Of a stretch of DNA of 32,741 bases, positions 25,129 to 32,480 are shown one piece after another. The translations under genes were made by a program, and so were the position numbers. The stretch spans positions 1-32,741 of the forward strand of contig CALBVZ010000080.1 in NCBI GenBank assembly GCA_937969445.1. Reading direction: 5' to 3'. Under the pieces are notes generated by a model. The model saw only the letters and a list, made by a program, of their open reading frames with translations, searched no databases and was not told the origin of the DNA. This DNA comes from an uncultured Octadecabacter sp. Lineage in GTDB: Bacteria; Pseudomonadota; Alphaproteobacteria; Rhodobacterales; Rhodobacteraceae. Positions within the stretch are counted from its first letter, which is position 1. The number at the start of each line of letters is the position of its first letter.

Positions 25129-25940
25129 AGTGAAAGGATCCAGTCGTTAAGAACGCCCAAACATTCGGGTTCGTCCAAGAACGGCACGTGGCCGCGACCC
25201 AGCACGGTTGCTGCATGGGCGTCCGGGCGGCGGTTGCGCATTTCTTCATAGGTGTGTGTGGACAGCAAATCAGATGCATCGCCGCGCAGAATGGCCAAAG
25301 GCAAGCCGGCCATCGCGTCAAAAACAGGCCACAGATCAGGGGCGAGGTTTGTGCTGGCGGCGAGCACGGTGTCGGCGAGCTTCGGGTCGTATTTGATGAC
25401 AAGGCCGTCTAGGGTTTCTTCGTAATGGTTTTGCACTTCAGCCAGCCATCGTTCATGGGAAACGCCCTTGAAATGAGACCATGCTTTGGCACGAAACGCG
25501 GCCGCGTCTTCGTGGGTTTTCTGCACAGGATTTCGACCGATGTAGTCTTTGATCACCGAGAGGCCGGCGGCTTCGATATGCGGCCCGATGTCATTGAGGG
25601 CGACGCCCAAAAGTCGATCTTTGGCCGTTGCCGCAAGAACCATCCCGATAAGGCCGCCACGCGAAGTCCCGATGATGCCTGCCTTTTCAATATTCAGATG
25701 ATCGAGCAGCGCGAGCGCGTCTTGGGCTTCTTGCGGGATCGTGTAGCTTTCCGGATCGGCCCAGTCGGATTGGCCGCGCCCACGGTAATCCATTCGGATA
25801 AGTCGACAATTTAGATGTGGGGCGACGTGGTCAAAATCTGCGGTATTGCGGGTTAATCCGGCAAGCGCCAGCACGGGCAAACCTCCGCCGGTGTCCGTGT
25901 AATAAAGTCGCGTGCCGTCTTGCGCCGTAAAGTGAGGCAT
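25125..25940 (-). CDS. Alpha/beta hydrolase
   Basis: A 271-residue alpha/beta-hydrolase, no signal peptide. The nucleophile is Ser93 in GTSRGG, MDYRGRGQSDW (50-60) is the typical strand-loop, the catalytic acid is probably in LRGDASDLLS and the His in GRGHVPFLDEPE. The substrate is unknown; esterase, lactonase and dehalogenase relatives share this fold. The ATG overlaps the stop of the haloacid dehalogenase gene by one base and its own stop overlaps the dehydratase start, so three enzymes are produced from one tight unit. Confidence 0.85.
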   Translation of the reverse strand: MPHFTAQDGTRLYYTDTGGGLPVLALAGLTRNTADFDHVAPHLNCRLIRMDYRGRGQSDWADPESYTIPQEAQDALALLDHLNIEKAGIIGTSRGGLIGMVLAATAKDRLLGVALNDIGPHIEAAGLSVIKDYIGRNPVQKTHEDAAAFRAKAWSHFKGVSHERWLAEVQNHYEETLDGLVIKYDPKLADTVLAASTNLAPDLWPVFDAMAGLPLAILRGDASDLLSTHTYEEMRNRRPDAHAATVLGRGHVPFLDEPECLGVLNDWILSL

Positions 25941-26617
25941 CAGACCAAATCGGGAATTGATTTAAGGTCTTTGACGGTGCGGTGCGGTGCTGCCCAAAGA
26001 CGGTCTTGGGGTTTTTCAGCGCGGTTCACCCAAACGGTACCAAAGCCATAACCTGCAGCGCCCGCAGCGTCCCAGCCGTTAGACGACGCAAACAAAACTT
26101 CGGTTTGCGGCACATCAAAGCGGTCCCAGACCAGATCGTAGACATGGCGATGTGGTTTATAGATTGCGACCTCTTCGACGGACAAAACATCATCAAGATA
26201 TTCACCGATCCCAGCCGAACGTACGGCACTGACGAGCATGTCAGGCGAGCCGTTGGACAGAATCGCGATGTTGAGGTTCTTTTCTTTCAGCGCCTTCAAC
26301 ATGGCGGGCACTTCAGGGAAGGCGGGCAATTCTTTGTAAACGGACAGCAGCTTGGCGCGCAGGGCGTTGTCGTGCAAACCGTTGTTATCCATCGCCCAAT
26401 CGAGCGCGTCTTGGGTGACTTGCCAGAATGGAATGTGTTGCCCAGAAATCGCGCGCAGCCATGAATATTCCAGCTGCTTTGCACGCCAATCCGCAGACAA
26501 CGTCCCCCAAACGGCGGCCAATTGCGATTGGCCCGGTTCTTTGGCGACGTTGCGCGCTGCGGCGTCCACATCAAACAGGGTTCCGTAGGCGTCAAAAATG
26601 CAGGTGGTGATTGTCAT
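25940..26617 (-). CDS. L-2-haloacid dehalogenase (HAD type II)
   Basis: A 225-residue HAD-superfamily enzyme with all the residues expected of L-2-haloacid dehalogenase. These are nucleophile Asp9 and Thr13 (FDAYGTLFD), Arg45 (WRAKQLEYSW), Ser121-Asn122 (LSNG), Lys154 and Tyr160 (KPHRHVYDL), and Ser178, Asn180 and Asp183 (ASSNGWDAAGA). The spacing follows the known family order throughout. It would convert L-2-haloalkanoates such as monochloroacetate to 2-hydroxy acids. The ATG at 26617 has AAAGG upstream; a longer frame from 26653 adds 12 residues and is rejected. Co-translation with the hydrolase is likely. Confidence 0.92.
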   Translation of the reverse strand: MTITTCIFDAYGTLFDVDAAARNVAKEPGQSQLAAVWGTLSADWRAKQLEYSWLRAISGQHIPFWQVTQDALDWAMDNNGLHDNALRAKLLSVYKELPAFPEVPAMLKALKEKNLNIAILSNGSPDMLVSAVRSAGIGEYLDDVLSVEEVAIYKPHRHVYDLVWDRFDVPQTEVLFASSNGWDAAGAAGYGFGTVWVNRAEKPQDRLWAAPHRTVKDLKSIPDLV

Positions 26618-26671
26618 GGGCAACCTTTCTGTTGGGAACAGCTTGGCATGCAACTTCGGGCTTGGAAAGCC

Positions 26672-27067
26672 TCAAAGCCTGTAAGTTAGCGCTGCGCGGA
26701 TAAGAGGGGCGAGTTCGTTCAGATTGGGCGGCGAATGGACAGACAGATGCACGGCACGATTGCCATCAAACGCCATGTTCGCTGGGGCGAGAGCGCGAAA
26801 GTCGCTCATCACGGTGGTCTGGCAATGGGTGAAGACCGCCGGATCCCCGGTCTTTGACAGTCCAAGCCTGATCGGGGTCGCGAGGTTGGTTTCCGGCGTT
26901 GCGTAAGACGGCTGTCCCCATTTTGTCGATTCTTCGATGCGCCCAATGGGTAGGGTTTCCCCGATCTCAAAGATCATCGCACGCAGTGACAAAAGCGTGT
27001 CATGCGCGGGTTGCGGGAAGGCTGCAAAAGCGTCGCGGACATTGGGCGAGGCGAAAGGTTGGGTCAT
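26672..27067 (-). CDS. DUF1801 (YdhG-like) domain protein
   Basis: A 131-residue single-domain protein of the DUF1801 type, identified by the pattern LRAMIFEIG...EESTKWGQPSYATP...PIRLGL. The protein ends in the expected helix, LAPLIRAALTYRL. No enzymatic role is established for the family. It lies 54 bases upstream of the dehalogenase on the same strand and is divergent from the FKBP gene across a 94-base gap. Confidence 0.75.
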   Translation of the reverse strand: MTQPFASPNVRDAFAAFPQPAHDTLLSLRAMIFEIGETLPIGRIEESTKWGQPSYATPETNLATPIRLGLSKTGDPAVFTHCQTTVMSDFRALAPANMAFDGNRAVHLSVHSPPNLNELAPLIRAALTYRL

Positions 27068-27115
27068 GCGGGTATGGTGCCGCGCCTTGGGGCGATTTGC
27101 AATCTTGAGGTGCCA

Positions 27116-27144
27116 TTGTTAGGCAGCGCGCGAAGCAATACAAA
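27116..27144 (+). promoter_or_regulatory. Candidate promoter of the FKBP gene
   Basis: TTGTTA (27116-27121) and TACAAA (27139-27144) are separated by 17 bp, with the FKBP ATG 17 bases after the -10-like box. This is only a consensus-like match in the gap between divergent genes. Confidence 0.35.
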
Positions 27145-27161
27145 TTCAAACGGGACATATC

Positions 27162-27599
27162 ATGAGCGAAGTTAAATCAGGTGACACGGTTGCCATTCAC
27201 TACACCGGTACATTGGCAGACGGCACAACGTTTGATTCCAGCGATGGACGTGACCCGTTGGAATTCGTGGTCGGTTCTGGCCAGATCATTCCTGGTTTGG
27301 ACAAAGCAATCCCAGGCATGAAGGTCGGTGACAAAAAGGTTGTCGAAATCCCATGTGATGAAGCCTACGGCGCGATCAACCCTGAAAACCGCCAGTCCAT
27401 CCCCCGTGAGCAAATCCCTGCGGACATTCCGCTAGAGATGGGCCTGACGTTGCAGATGCAATCCCCAGATGGACAGCACGTGATGCCAGTGACCGTCGTC
27501 GAGCTGAGCGACACTGAAGTTACGCTGGACGCGAACCACATGCTCGCGGGCAAGGATCTGACTTTCGCGGTTGAGATGATTTCGGTAAAGGCAGCGTAA
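27162..27599 (+). CDS. FKBP-type peptidyl-prolyl isomerase, SlyD/SlpA-like
   Basis: A 145-residue cytoplasmic FKBP. Residues 1-70 begin the isomerase domain (VAIHYTGTLADGTTFDSS, GSGQIIPGLDKAIPGMKVGD). About 71-125 are the insert-in-flap chaperone domain of SlyD-type proteins (PREQIPADIPLEMGLTLQMQ, TLDANHMLAGKDL). The C-terminal strand (TFAVEMISVKAA) completes the fold. The His-rich metal-binding tail of E. coli SlyD is absent, so it is closer to SlpA-like members. It should assist protein folding by proline isomerisation. The TAA stop is followed at once by the GTG start of the next gene. Confidence 0.9.
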   Translation: MSEVKSGDTVAIHYTGTLADGTTFDSSDGRDPLEFVVGSGQIIPGLDKAIPGMKVGDKKVVEIPCDEAYGAINPENRQSIPREQIPADIPLEMGLTLQMQSPDGQHVMPVTVVELSDTEVTLDANHMLAGKDLTFAVEMISVKAA

Positions 27600-27818
27600 G
27601 TGCGTCCAGCACTCCGCAGCAAAATCATATCGGTTTGCAACGATAAGATTGCCAAGAAAGGCGAGACTGTTGGCCTTTCCTTTTATGCATTCTTTGCCAA
27701 CCGAAATGACGATCCAGCGCTACTGATGGAAGCCGCCACTTGGTGGATCGAGACCCATCGTTTGGATCATTTTGAGAAGGCAGTGAAGATACGCGCTATG
27801 ATCGAAGCGGGCGATTAA
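27600..27818 (+). CDS. Small conserved protein, DUF6500-like
   Basis: A 72-residue protein starting with GTG immediately after the FKBP stop. From memory it resembles the DUF6500 family (KIISVCNDKIAKKGETVGLSFYAFF, then a WWIETHRLDHFEKAVKI helix). No biochemical role is known. The zero spacing implies translational coupling, and a strong terminator follows, so the FKBP and this protein form a two-gene unit. Confidence 0.65.
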   Translation: MRPALRSKIISVCNDKIAKKGETVGLSFYAFFANRNDDPALLMEAATWWIETHRLDHFEKAVKIRAMIEAGD

Positions 27819-27844
27819 ACGCCCACGCGATTGGGAACGAAAAT

Positions 27845-27880
27845 AACGGCCGCCCCTATCAAAAAGGGCGGCCGTTTTTT
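27845..27880 (+). terminator. Rho-independent terminator of the FKBP unit
   Basis: AACGGCCGCCC (27845-27855) pairs perfectly with GGGCGGCCGTT (27866-27876) around a 10-base loop, with a T-run through 27880. It follows the DUF6500-like stop by 26 bases. On the other strand the stem is followed by ATTTTCG, so it may also help end the convergent esterase transcript. Confidence 0.88.
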
Positions 27881-27887
27881 GTTTGGG

Positions 27888-28958
27888 TTATAGGCCTAGC
27901 TCGTGCGCGACCCTATTAATGATCAGGGAGTGGATCGCAGCACGGTCCGCACCTACTGGGTCCGTGCAGACTGGGTCGTCGTTTTCCTCAACCAAGATCG
28001 CGGCCCCCATGGGCTTGCACAGGGGAAGCGCCGTAAAGTGGAACGCGGGCGAGATGTTCTCAATATTGGCATCGGGTAGCATCGCGGCCAGACCACTTGT
28101 GTCGTAATCAGTCGCGATCAAGCGATCATCGCCGCTGCCGAGACTGATCATTGTGACGTTGTCGACAAGGTCAGCGGTGCCAGACGCCTCAAGCCCCCAT
28201 GTTAGACCGGGTTCCATTGCGAAGACATGGGTGACACGCGGATCGGCGTAGGATGCGTTCCAATCATCGGCAGATACTGACGCGAGGCCAGCGCCGGCTT
28301 CGAGCAAGTCGCTGCAATGACTAGAGGCGTCACCATAAATTTCACAGTGGTTCAAATATCCTGCATGGTTGCCCGTCATGCCGCCAAGGGACAGCGCTGT
28401 CCAACCGCCATAGGAAAAGCCTGCCGCCATAACGCGCGACATATCAACGTGGTCCTGCAACAGGGGCGTTGCCAACGCCGCATCAAGTGCAACGCTTAGG
28501 TCTTGGGCACGGGTCCAGTGGTCCATGCCTTTGACGATGTCAAAATCACCCCACGTGGAATTCGGATGGTTCACAGCGATGACAATCGCGCCACGGTCGG
28601 CCAATTCTGCAGCCATCCAAGTCAATGAACGAATGTTCCCACCCATGCCGTGGCTCAGCAGGATTACAGGGTGATCGCCCGCGCGAATTGGGGCTTCTTC
28701 TACAACCTCGACACCGATGAAGACGCCGTTCTCTGCCATCGTAAATGCACGTCCACCTTCTGCGGCAGGATAATATATCGCCCCAAGAACATCGCGCCCG
28801 TGGTGGGGGGCGTTAAAGGTGAGGGGTGTGTAACCTGGCATCTCAGAGGTGGCGATCTGCTTTGGAGTGAGGCTGAAACCTGTTGTTGTAAGTGCCGCCG
28901 TAGCGACGGCAGCAGTGCCAAGGACGGCGGCGGTAATAAGGATAAGTGGGCGGCTCAT
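27888..28958 (-). CDS. Exported alpha/beta hydrolase (dienelactone hydrolase/PAF-acetylhydrolase-like)
   Basis: About 356 residues with a signal-peptide-like leader (MSRPLILITAAVLGTAAVATAAL), so probably periplasmic or membrane-tethered. The fold is seen in HPVILLSHGMGGN (oxyanion strand), the nucleophile GFSYGGW, and FHFTALPLCKP, a possible catalytic-His region. Two Cys (HCEIYGDASSHC) may form a disulfide, fitting export. The ATG at 28958 has CGGAGAA upstream. A longer frame from 29063 reads through the regulatory repeat and adds an N-terminus with no leader, so it is rejected. It is divergent from the AraC regulator, its likely controller. Confidence 0.83.
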   Translation of the reverse strand: MSRPLILITAAVLGTAAVATAALTTTGFSLTPKQIATSEMPGYTPLTFNAPHHGRDVLGAIYYPAAEGGRAFTMAENGVFIGVEVVEEAPIRAGDHPVILLSHGMGGNIRSLTWMAAELADRGAIVIAVNHPNSTWGDFDIVKGMDHWTRAQDLSVALDAALATPLLQDHVDMSRVMAAGFSYGGWTALSLGGMTGNHAGYLNHCEIYGDASSHCSDLLEAGAGLASVSADDWNASYADPRVTHVFAMEPGLTWGLEASGTADLVDNVTMISLGSGDDRLIATDYDTSGLAAMLPDANIENISPAFHFTALPLCKPMGAAILVEENDDPVCTDPVGADRAAIHSLIINRVAHELGL

Positions 28959-29019
28959 GGTCGTTCTCCGTTTGTTGAAGTGATGAGGAGATTTGGAAGG
29001 ACGGGCATATTCTACGCGA

Positions 29020-29058
29020 CCTAAAATCGGTTTCAGGTCGCCAAGAACCGGTTTTAGG
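29020..29058. promoter_or_regulatory. Putative AraC-type binding site between esterase and regulator
   Basis: CCTAAAATCGGTT (29020-29032) and AACCGGTTTTAGG (29046-29058) form a 12-of-13 inverted repeat with a 13-base spacer. On the minus strand the same bases contain a direct repeat, AAAACCGGTT and GAAACCGATT, 21 bp apart, two helical turns, as usual for AraC-family sites. It lies between the divergent esterase and AraC genes. Confidence 0.6.
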
Positions 29059-29099
29059 ACCAAGTTAGCCGTAACAGTTTCACGCCGGAGAACGTTTCG

Positions 29100-30086
29100 A
29101 TGCCTAGTTTACCCATTCCACTGATCAGCTCGCTTGTGCTGGGGTTCTTGTTGTTGCGCATGTGGTTGGTTGATCGTCGCCATGGGCCGCTGGTTTTACT
29201 GCTGGCACTTTGCGCAGTTCAGGGCGTGATTATTTCGATGGCCCAGCACTACCGTGTTCCGGGGACGCTTGTGTTGCAGCCGCTTATGGCGACATTTGTA
29301 CCTGCGATGGCATGGGTGGCGTTTCAAACGACGGCAGTTCGGAAATTTCAAAGGTCAGACGTGTTGCATTTGGCCGGGCCGCTGCTAGCGCTTGGTGTGT
29401 TGCTGACGCGGCCAAACTTGCTCGACACGTTGATACCGGCCTTGTTCGTCGGATACGGCATTGCAATTTTGTGGCGCAGCTTGAAAGGGGCCGATGCCCT
29501 ACCACGGTTGCGGTTAGGCGCGGGTGATCTTCCGGGTCGAATTTGGACGATCATCGGAGTGGCGCTAATTGGGTCCGCGTTTACGGATGTTTTAATCGTC
29601 GCCGTTCAAATAATGGGGGCTGCACATTTTCAGCCTTGGATCATCTCTATCTATTCCAGCGCAATGTTGCTGGTCATCGGCGCACTCAGCCTGTCTGGTG
29701 CGCTCGAGAATGCCCCATCTGAAGAGGAGGAAACGCCCGAGCAAGAGATATCAGAACTCGACACACAAATCGTGGCACGTTTGGATAGGCTGATGGCGGA
29801 TGAGCAACTGTATCTGAACCCTGACCTGACATTGTCACGCCTATCACGGCGTTTGATCATTCCGGTCAAACAGCTTTCAACGGCGATCAACAAAGTCACG
29901 GGTGAAAATGTGTCGCGTTACATCAACGCGGCACGGATCAAAGCGGCACAGGATGCGTTGATTGCGGGGGATAGCGTAACAAACGCAATGTTGGCGTCAG
30001 GTTTCAACACCAAGTCCAACTTCAACCGTGAATTCCTTCGGATCGTTGGCGTCGCGCCAAGTGATTGGCGCAGCGGTCAGGCTTAG
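29100..30086 (+). CDS. Membrane-embedded AraC-family transcriptional regulator
   Basis: A 328-residue protein. Residues about 1-208 hold roughly six or seven membrane segments (IPLISSLVLGFLLLRMWLV, PLVLLLALCAVQGVIIS and so on). An acidic linker (APSEEEETPEQEISELD) leads to a C-terminal AraC DNA-binding domain with two helix-turn-helix motifs (TLSRLSRRLIIPVKQLSTAINKVTG, then SVTNAMLASGFNTKSNFNREF). It would sense a membrane or external signal and bind DNA from the membrane. A GGAG site precedes the ATG. It is divergent from the esterase, whose gene it likely controls. Its TAG stop overlaps the convergent M50 stop within TTAG. Confidence 0.88.
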   Translation: MPSLPIPLISSLVLGFLLLRMWLVDRRHGPLVLLLALCAVQGVIISMAQHYRVPGTLVLQPLMATFVPAMAWVAFQTTAVRKFQRSDVLHLAGPLLALGVLLTRPNLLDTLIPALFVGYGIAILWRSLKGADALPRLRLGAGDLPGRIWTIIGVALIGSAFTDVLIVAVQIMGAAHFQPWIISIYSSAMLLVIGALSLSGALENAPSEEEETPEQEISELDTQIVARLDRLMADEQLYLNPDLTLSRLSRRLIIPVKQLSTAINKVTGENVSRYINAARIKAAQDALIAGDSVTNAMLASGFNTKSNFNREFLRIVGVAPSDWRSGQA

Positions 30087-30886
30087 CCTACGAAACGAAT
30101 GATCGTACTGATCCCACCCATAAACAGGGCTGCAGCGGTAAACAGCCACGCGCCCAAGCAAATCAGCGCACGTTTCTTTGACATCCGCCGGTACGGCGCA
30201 CGGCCATCGCCGCCGCCTGTTTGCATAAGGTGTTGCACCGTCATGATGACCAAAAACACCAAGAAGAACGATTGCGACAGCAAGGCCACCAAACCGATGA
30301 GAGCAGAGGTCGTCGCAAAGATGTAGAACGGCGCACGTTCATGGAAAACGGATGTGATCGACGCAGTAAGCTTGCCGCCATCTAGTGGCCAGACGGGCAA
30401 GAGATTGAAGAAATTCAAAGCTCCGGAGATGCTCGCGAAGGTCACAAGCGGATAGTAGGCAGCTGGAAACGTGGTGAGCGAAATTTGCGCCAGCGCATAG
30501 GCCAACAACATCGGCGCGAGGCAGATCGCAGGGCCCATCAGGGTGATGAAAACGTCTTCTTCTTGGGTGTCGATCGCGCGGTTGGAAATCGCGTAGCCGC
30601 CAAGTAGCGGTACCAGTCGGAAGGATGCATCATGGTGGCCCGCCACACGAAACGCAGCGACGTGGCCGAATTCGTGGATCACAACAACAAGAATGATAGA
30701 CAGGCCAAACACCGGCCCGAAAAACACCACTGCGAGGACCACTGCGAGGGCTGATATTCCCAAGCCTTGTGGATCAAGTCCGATGATTGTTGTCTTCAGC
30801 GGCGACGTCCAGCCACCGCGCAAGGCGTAGATGGTAGCAATGCAGGCCGCGATGGCGCAGCCCAAAAAAACAACAGGGCTAATCAA
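30083..30886 (-). CDS. M50-family site-2 protease-like membrane metalloprotease
   Basis: A 267-residue polytopic protein. VVVIHEFGHVAAFR carries the zinc motif HEFGH (71-75), and NLLPVWPLDGGK (161-172) supplies the third zinc ligand Asp169, both buried in membrane helices as in site-2 proteases. No PDZ domain is visible, so it is the compact type. Such enzymes cut transmembrane segments, often of anti-sigma factors, but no substrate gene is adjacent. The start is TTG, four bases after the fabI stop, with a weak ribosome site. No ATG start is available nearby, so the coupling to fabI may be what initiates translation. Confidence 0.85.
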   Translation of the reverse strand: MISPVVFLGCAIAACIATIYALRGGWTSPLKTTIIGLDPQGLGISALAVVLAVVFFGPVFGLSIILVVVIHEFGHVAAFRVAGHHDASFRLVPLLGGYAISNRAIDTQEEDVFITLMGPAICLAPMLLAYALAQISLTTFPAAYYPLVTFASISGALNFFNLLPVWPLDGGKLTASITSVFHERAPFYIFATTSALIGLVALLSQSFFLVFLVIMTVQHLMQTGGGDGRAPYRRMSKKRALICLGAWLFTAAALFMGGISTIIRFVG

Positions 30887-30890
30887 TTGG

Positions 30891-31682
30891 TTAACCCAGG
30901 TTTTCTAAGGCGGGCATCATCATGACGTGCAAGCCGCTATCGACGTGAATGATTTCTCCGGTCGTACAGGCGCCCGCGTCTGACGCCAGATAAACAGCCG
31001 TGCCACCCACCGCATCCAGCGTCGCGTTGTGACGCATAGGTGCATTTGCTTCGGCATACTTGAACGTGCGACGTGCACCCGCGATTGCCGCACCAGCGAG
31101 CGTTTTCATCGGGCCGGGGGAAATCGCGTTTACACGGATTTGCTGTGGGCCAAGATCAGCGGCGAGATAACGCGTCGCGGATTCCAGTGCCGCCTTAGCG
31201 ACACCCATGACGTTATAATTCGGCGTGATGCGCTGGCTGCCTTCATAGGTTAGCGTCAGCAATGTGCCGCCATCGGGCATGATTTCCGCCGCGCGCTTGG
31301 CGATATCGATGAAGCTGTAGCAACTGATGGCCATCGAGTTGGTGAAGTTGGCGCGGGTTGTGTCCGATACACGGCCTGTCAGTTCGTTCTTGTCGGAATA
31401 GGCAATGGCGTGGACGACAAAATCGATCTTGCCCCATTTGTCTTTCAAAGTTTGAAAACAGGTGTCCAGTGACGCATCATCCATCACGTCCGCTTCGACC
31501 AGCGTGTCTGATCCAACGCTTTCGGCTAAGGGGCCAACACGTTTCAACAGGCCTTCGCCTTGGTAGGAAAACGCAAGCTCAGCGCCCGCTTTGTGCATCG
31601 CTTCCGCGATACCCCAAGCAATGGAGCGGTTGTTCGCCACGCCCATAATAAGGCCGCGTTTTCCGTTCATATCGATGGTCAT
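30891..31682 (-). CDS. fabI: Enoyl-ACP reductase (NADH), FabI
   Basis: A 263-residue NADH-dependent enoyl-acyl-carrier-protein reductase, the last step of each fatty-acid elongation cycle. The start MTIDMNGKRG gives catalytic Tyr146, Tyr156 and Lys163 at the same numbers as in E. coli FabI (YEGS; YNVMGVAK), and the cofactor motif GVANNRSIAWG at 14-24. GGAGAGCAGG upstream of 31682 supports this start; a longer frame from 31706 would put the motif out of register. The gene is followed by the M50 protease and preceded by an unusual lipoprotein gene, then fabB. Confidence 0.95.
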   Translation of the reverse strand: MTIDMNGKRGLIMGVANNRSIAWGIAEAMHKAGAELAFSYQGEGLLKRVGPLAESVGSDTLVEADVMDDASLDTCFQTLKDKWGKIDFVVHAIAYSDKNELTGRVSDTTRANFTNSMAISCYSFIDIAKRAAEIMPDGGTLLTLTYEGSQRITPNYNVMGVAKAALESATRYLAADLGPQQIRVNAISPGPMKTLAGAAIAGARRTFKYAEANAPMRHNATLDAVGGTAVYLASDAGACTTGEIIHVDSGLHVMMMPALENLG

Positions 31683-31832
31683 TGCCTGCTCTCCGTTTGT
31701 TGTCATTGGTTTGCGCTGGATTGGGGGGCGGGGTCAAGGTTTGGTAGGAAATGTGAACAGTTAGAAAGGCAAGTTGCGACCACATCCCTATGGTCGCCGC
31801 AGGCCTACAGATGCCAAAATAGTTGGAATAGC

Positions 31833-32357
31833 TTATCGGCGAACGCGGTAGTTTCCTGAGCGCGTTTGGACGACCACGGACTCCAGCGCGACTGTGCCTG
31901 CCGCACGGCCCGTTGATCTACAGTTCGTTTCAATTCCAACCAACCTGTTAGACAAGGCCGCGCTTGACGCTTCCTTGAAGTATCGCAAGTTACGCATGAT
32001 TGTTTCGCCATTCGCAGTCACAGTCGCCGCTTGCATAACTTCTCGGCTCAGGATGCGAACACTTGATGATCCACGCGCCGTATACGCACCGCAAATGTGG
32101 ACTTCACCGTTCCGCTCAATAGCGACATATCGAAATTGAATGGTTCCAGACCCTTCCCAGGTTCCGCCGCCACCACGAAAATTCGCGGCAACTATTGGGT
32201 CAGCTCGGCTTGCCTCTGGTGCGACATTTGAAGCAACGCTAGCAGTTGTCGAAGCAGTGATTTGCCGCGTGGTTTGTGTGTTCGGCGGTGCGACACATGC
32301 AGACAGCGAAAACGCCACCAAAATGGAACACGTTTTTAGGGTGCTGTTCAAAAGCAT
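31833..32357 (-). CDS. Small lipoprotein of unknown function in the fab cluster
   Basis: A 174-residue predicted lipoprotein. Residues 1-21 are a hydrophobic signal with lipobox LSAC (Cys21). A Thr/Ala-rich linker follows, then a beta-rich body with two Cys (EVHICGAY and IETNCRSTG) that could pair in the periplasm. The family is not recognised. Its AGGAG ribosome site lies inside a long inverted repeat that can form an mRNA hairpin ending next to the ATG, so translation may be controlled. It lies between fabB and fabI on the same strand, with gaps of 123 bases to fabB and 150 to fabI, so it may be expressed separately from them. Confidence 0.75.
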   Translation of the reverse strand: MLLNSTLKTCSILVAFSLSACVAPPNTQTTRQITASTTASVASNVAPEASRADPIVAANFRGGGGTWEGSGTIQFRYVAIERNGEVHICGAYTARGSSSVRILSREVMQAATVTANGETIMRNLRYFKEASSAALSNRLVGIETNCRSTGRAAGTVALESVVVQTRSGNYRVRR

Positions 32358-32408
32358 AATTACTCCTCGGGTTGAATTTCTTAAAATCCCTCAACCTGAG
32401 GAGTAATC
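32358..32408 (-). promoter_or_regulatory. mRNA hairpin covering the Shine-Dalgarno of the lipoprotein
   Basis: In the transcript, ATTACTCCTCAGGTTGA (32407-32391) can pair with TCAACCCGAGGAGTAAT (32375-32359). There are 16 matches of 17 with one A-C mismatch, and a G-U pair possible at each end. The loop is 15 bases. The GAGGAG ribosome site lies in the 3' arm and is paired with CUCCUC, and the stem ends directly before AUG (32357-32355). There is no T-run after it, so it is not a terminator. It looks like a translational off-switch; the trigger is unknown. Confidence 0.6.
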
Positions 32409-32480
32409 TCTAAATTTGTACTGTCAAGCAATGTGTTAACGCAAATAGCACGGAACGAAGGCTTACTTCTCGTGGACCGA

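Noticed and set aside
28959-29063. Extended N-terminus for the exported esterase
   Set aside because: The apparent repeat in it (LKPVLGDLKPILG) is just the translated AraC-site repeat; the later ATG has a ribosome site and a signal peptide.
31776-31797. Hairpin GCGACCA/TGGTCGC after the lipoprotein gene as a terminator
   Set aside because: Only 7 bp of stem and no T-run on the minus strand.
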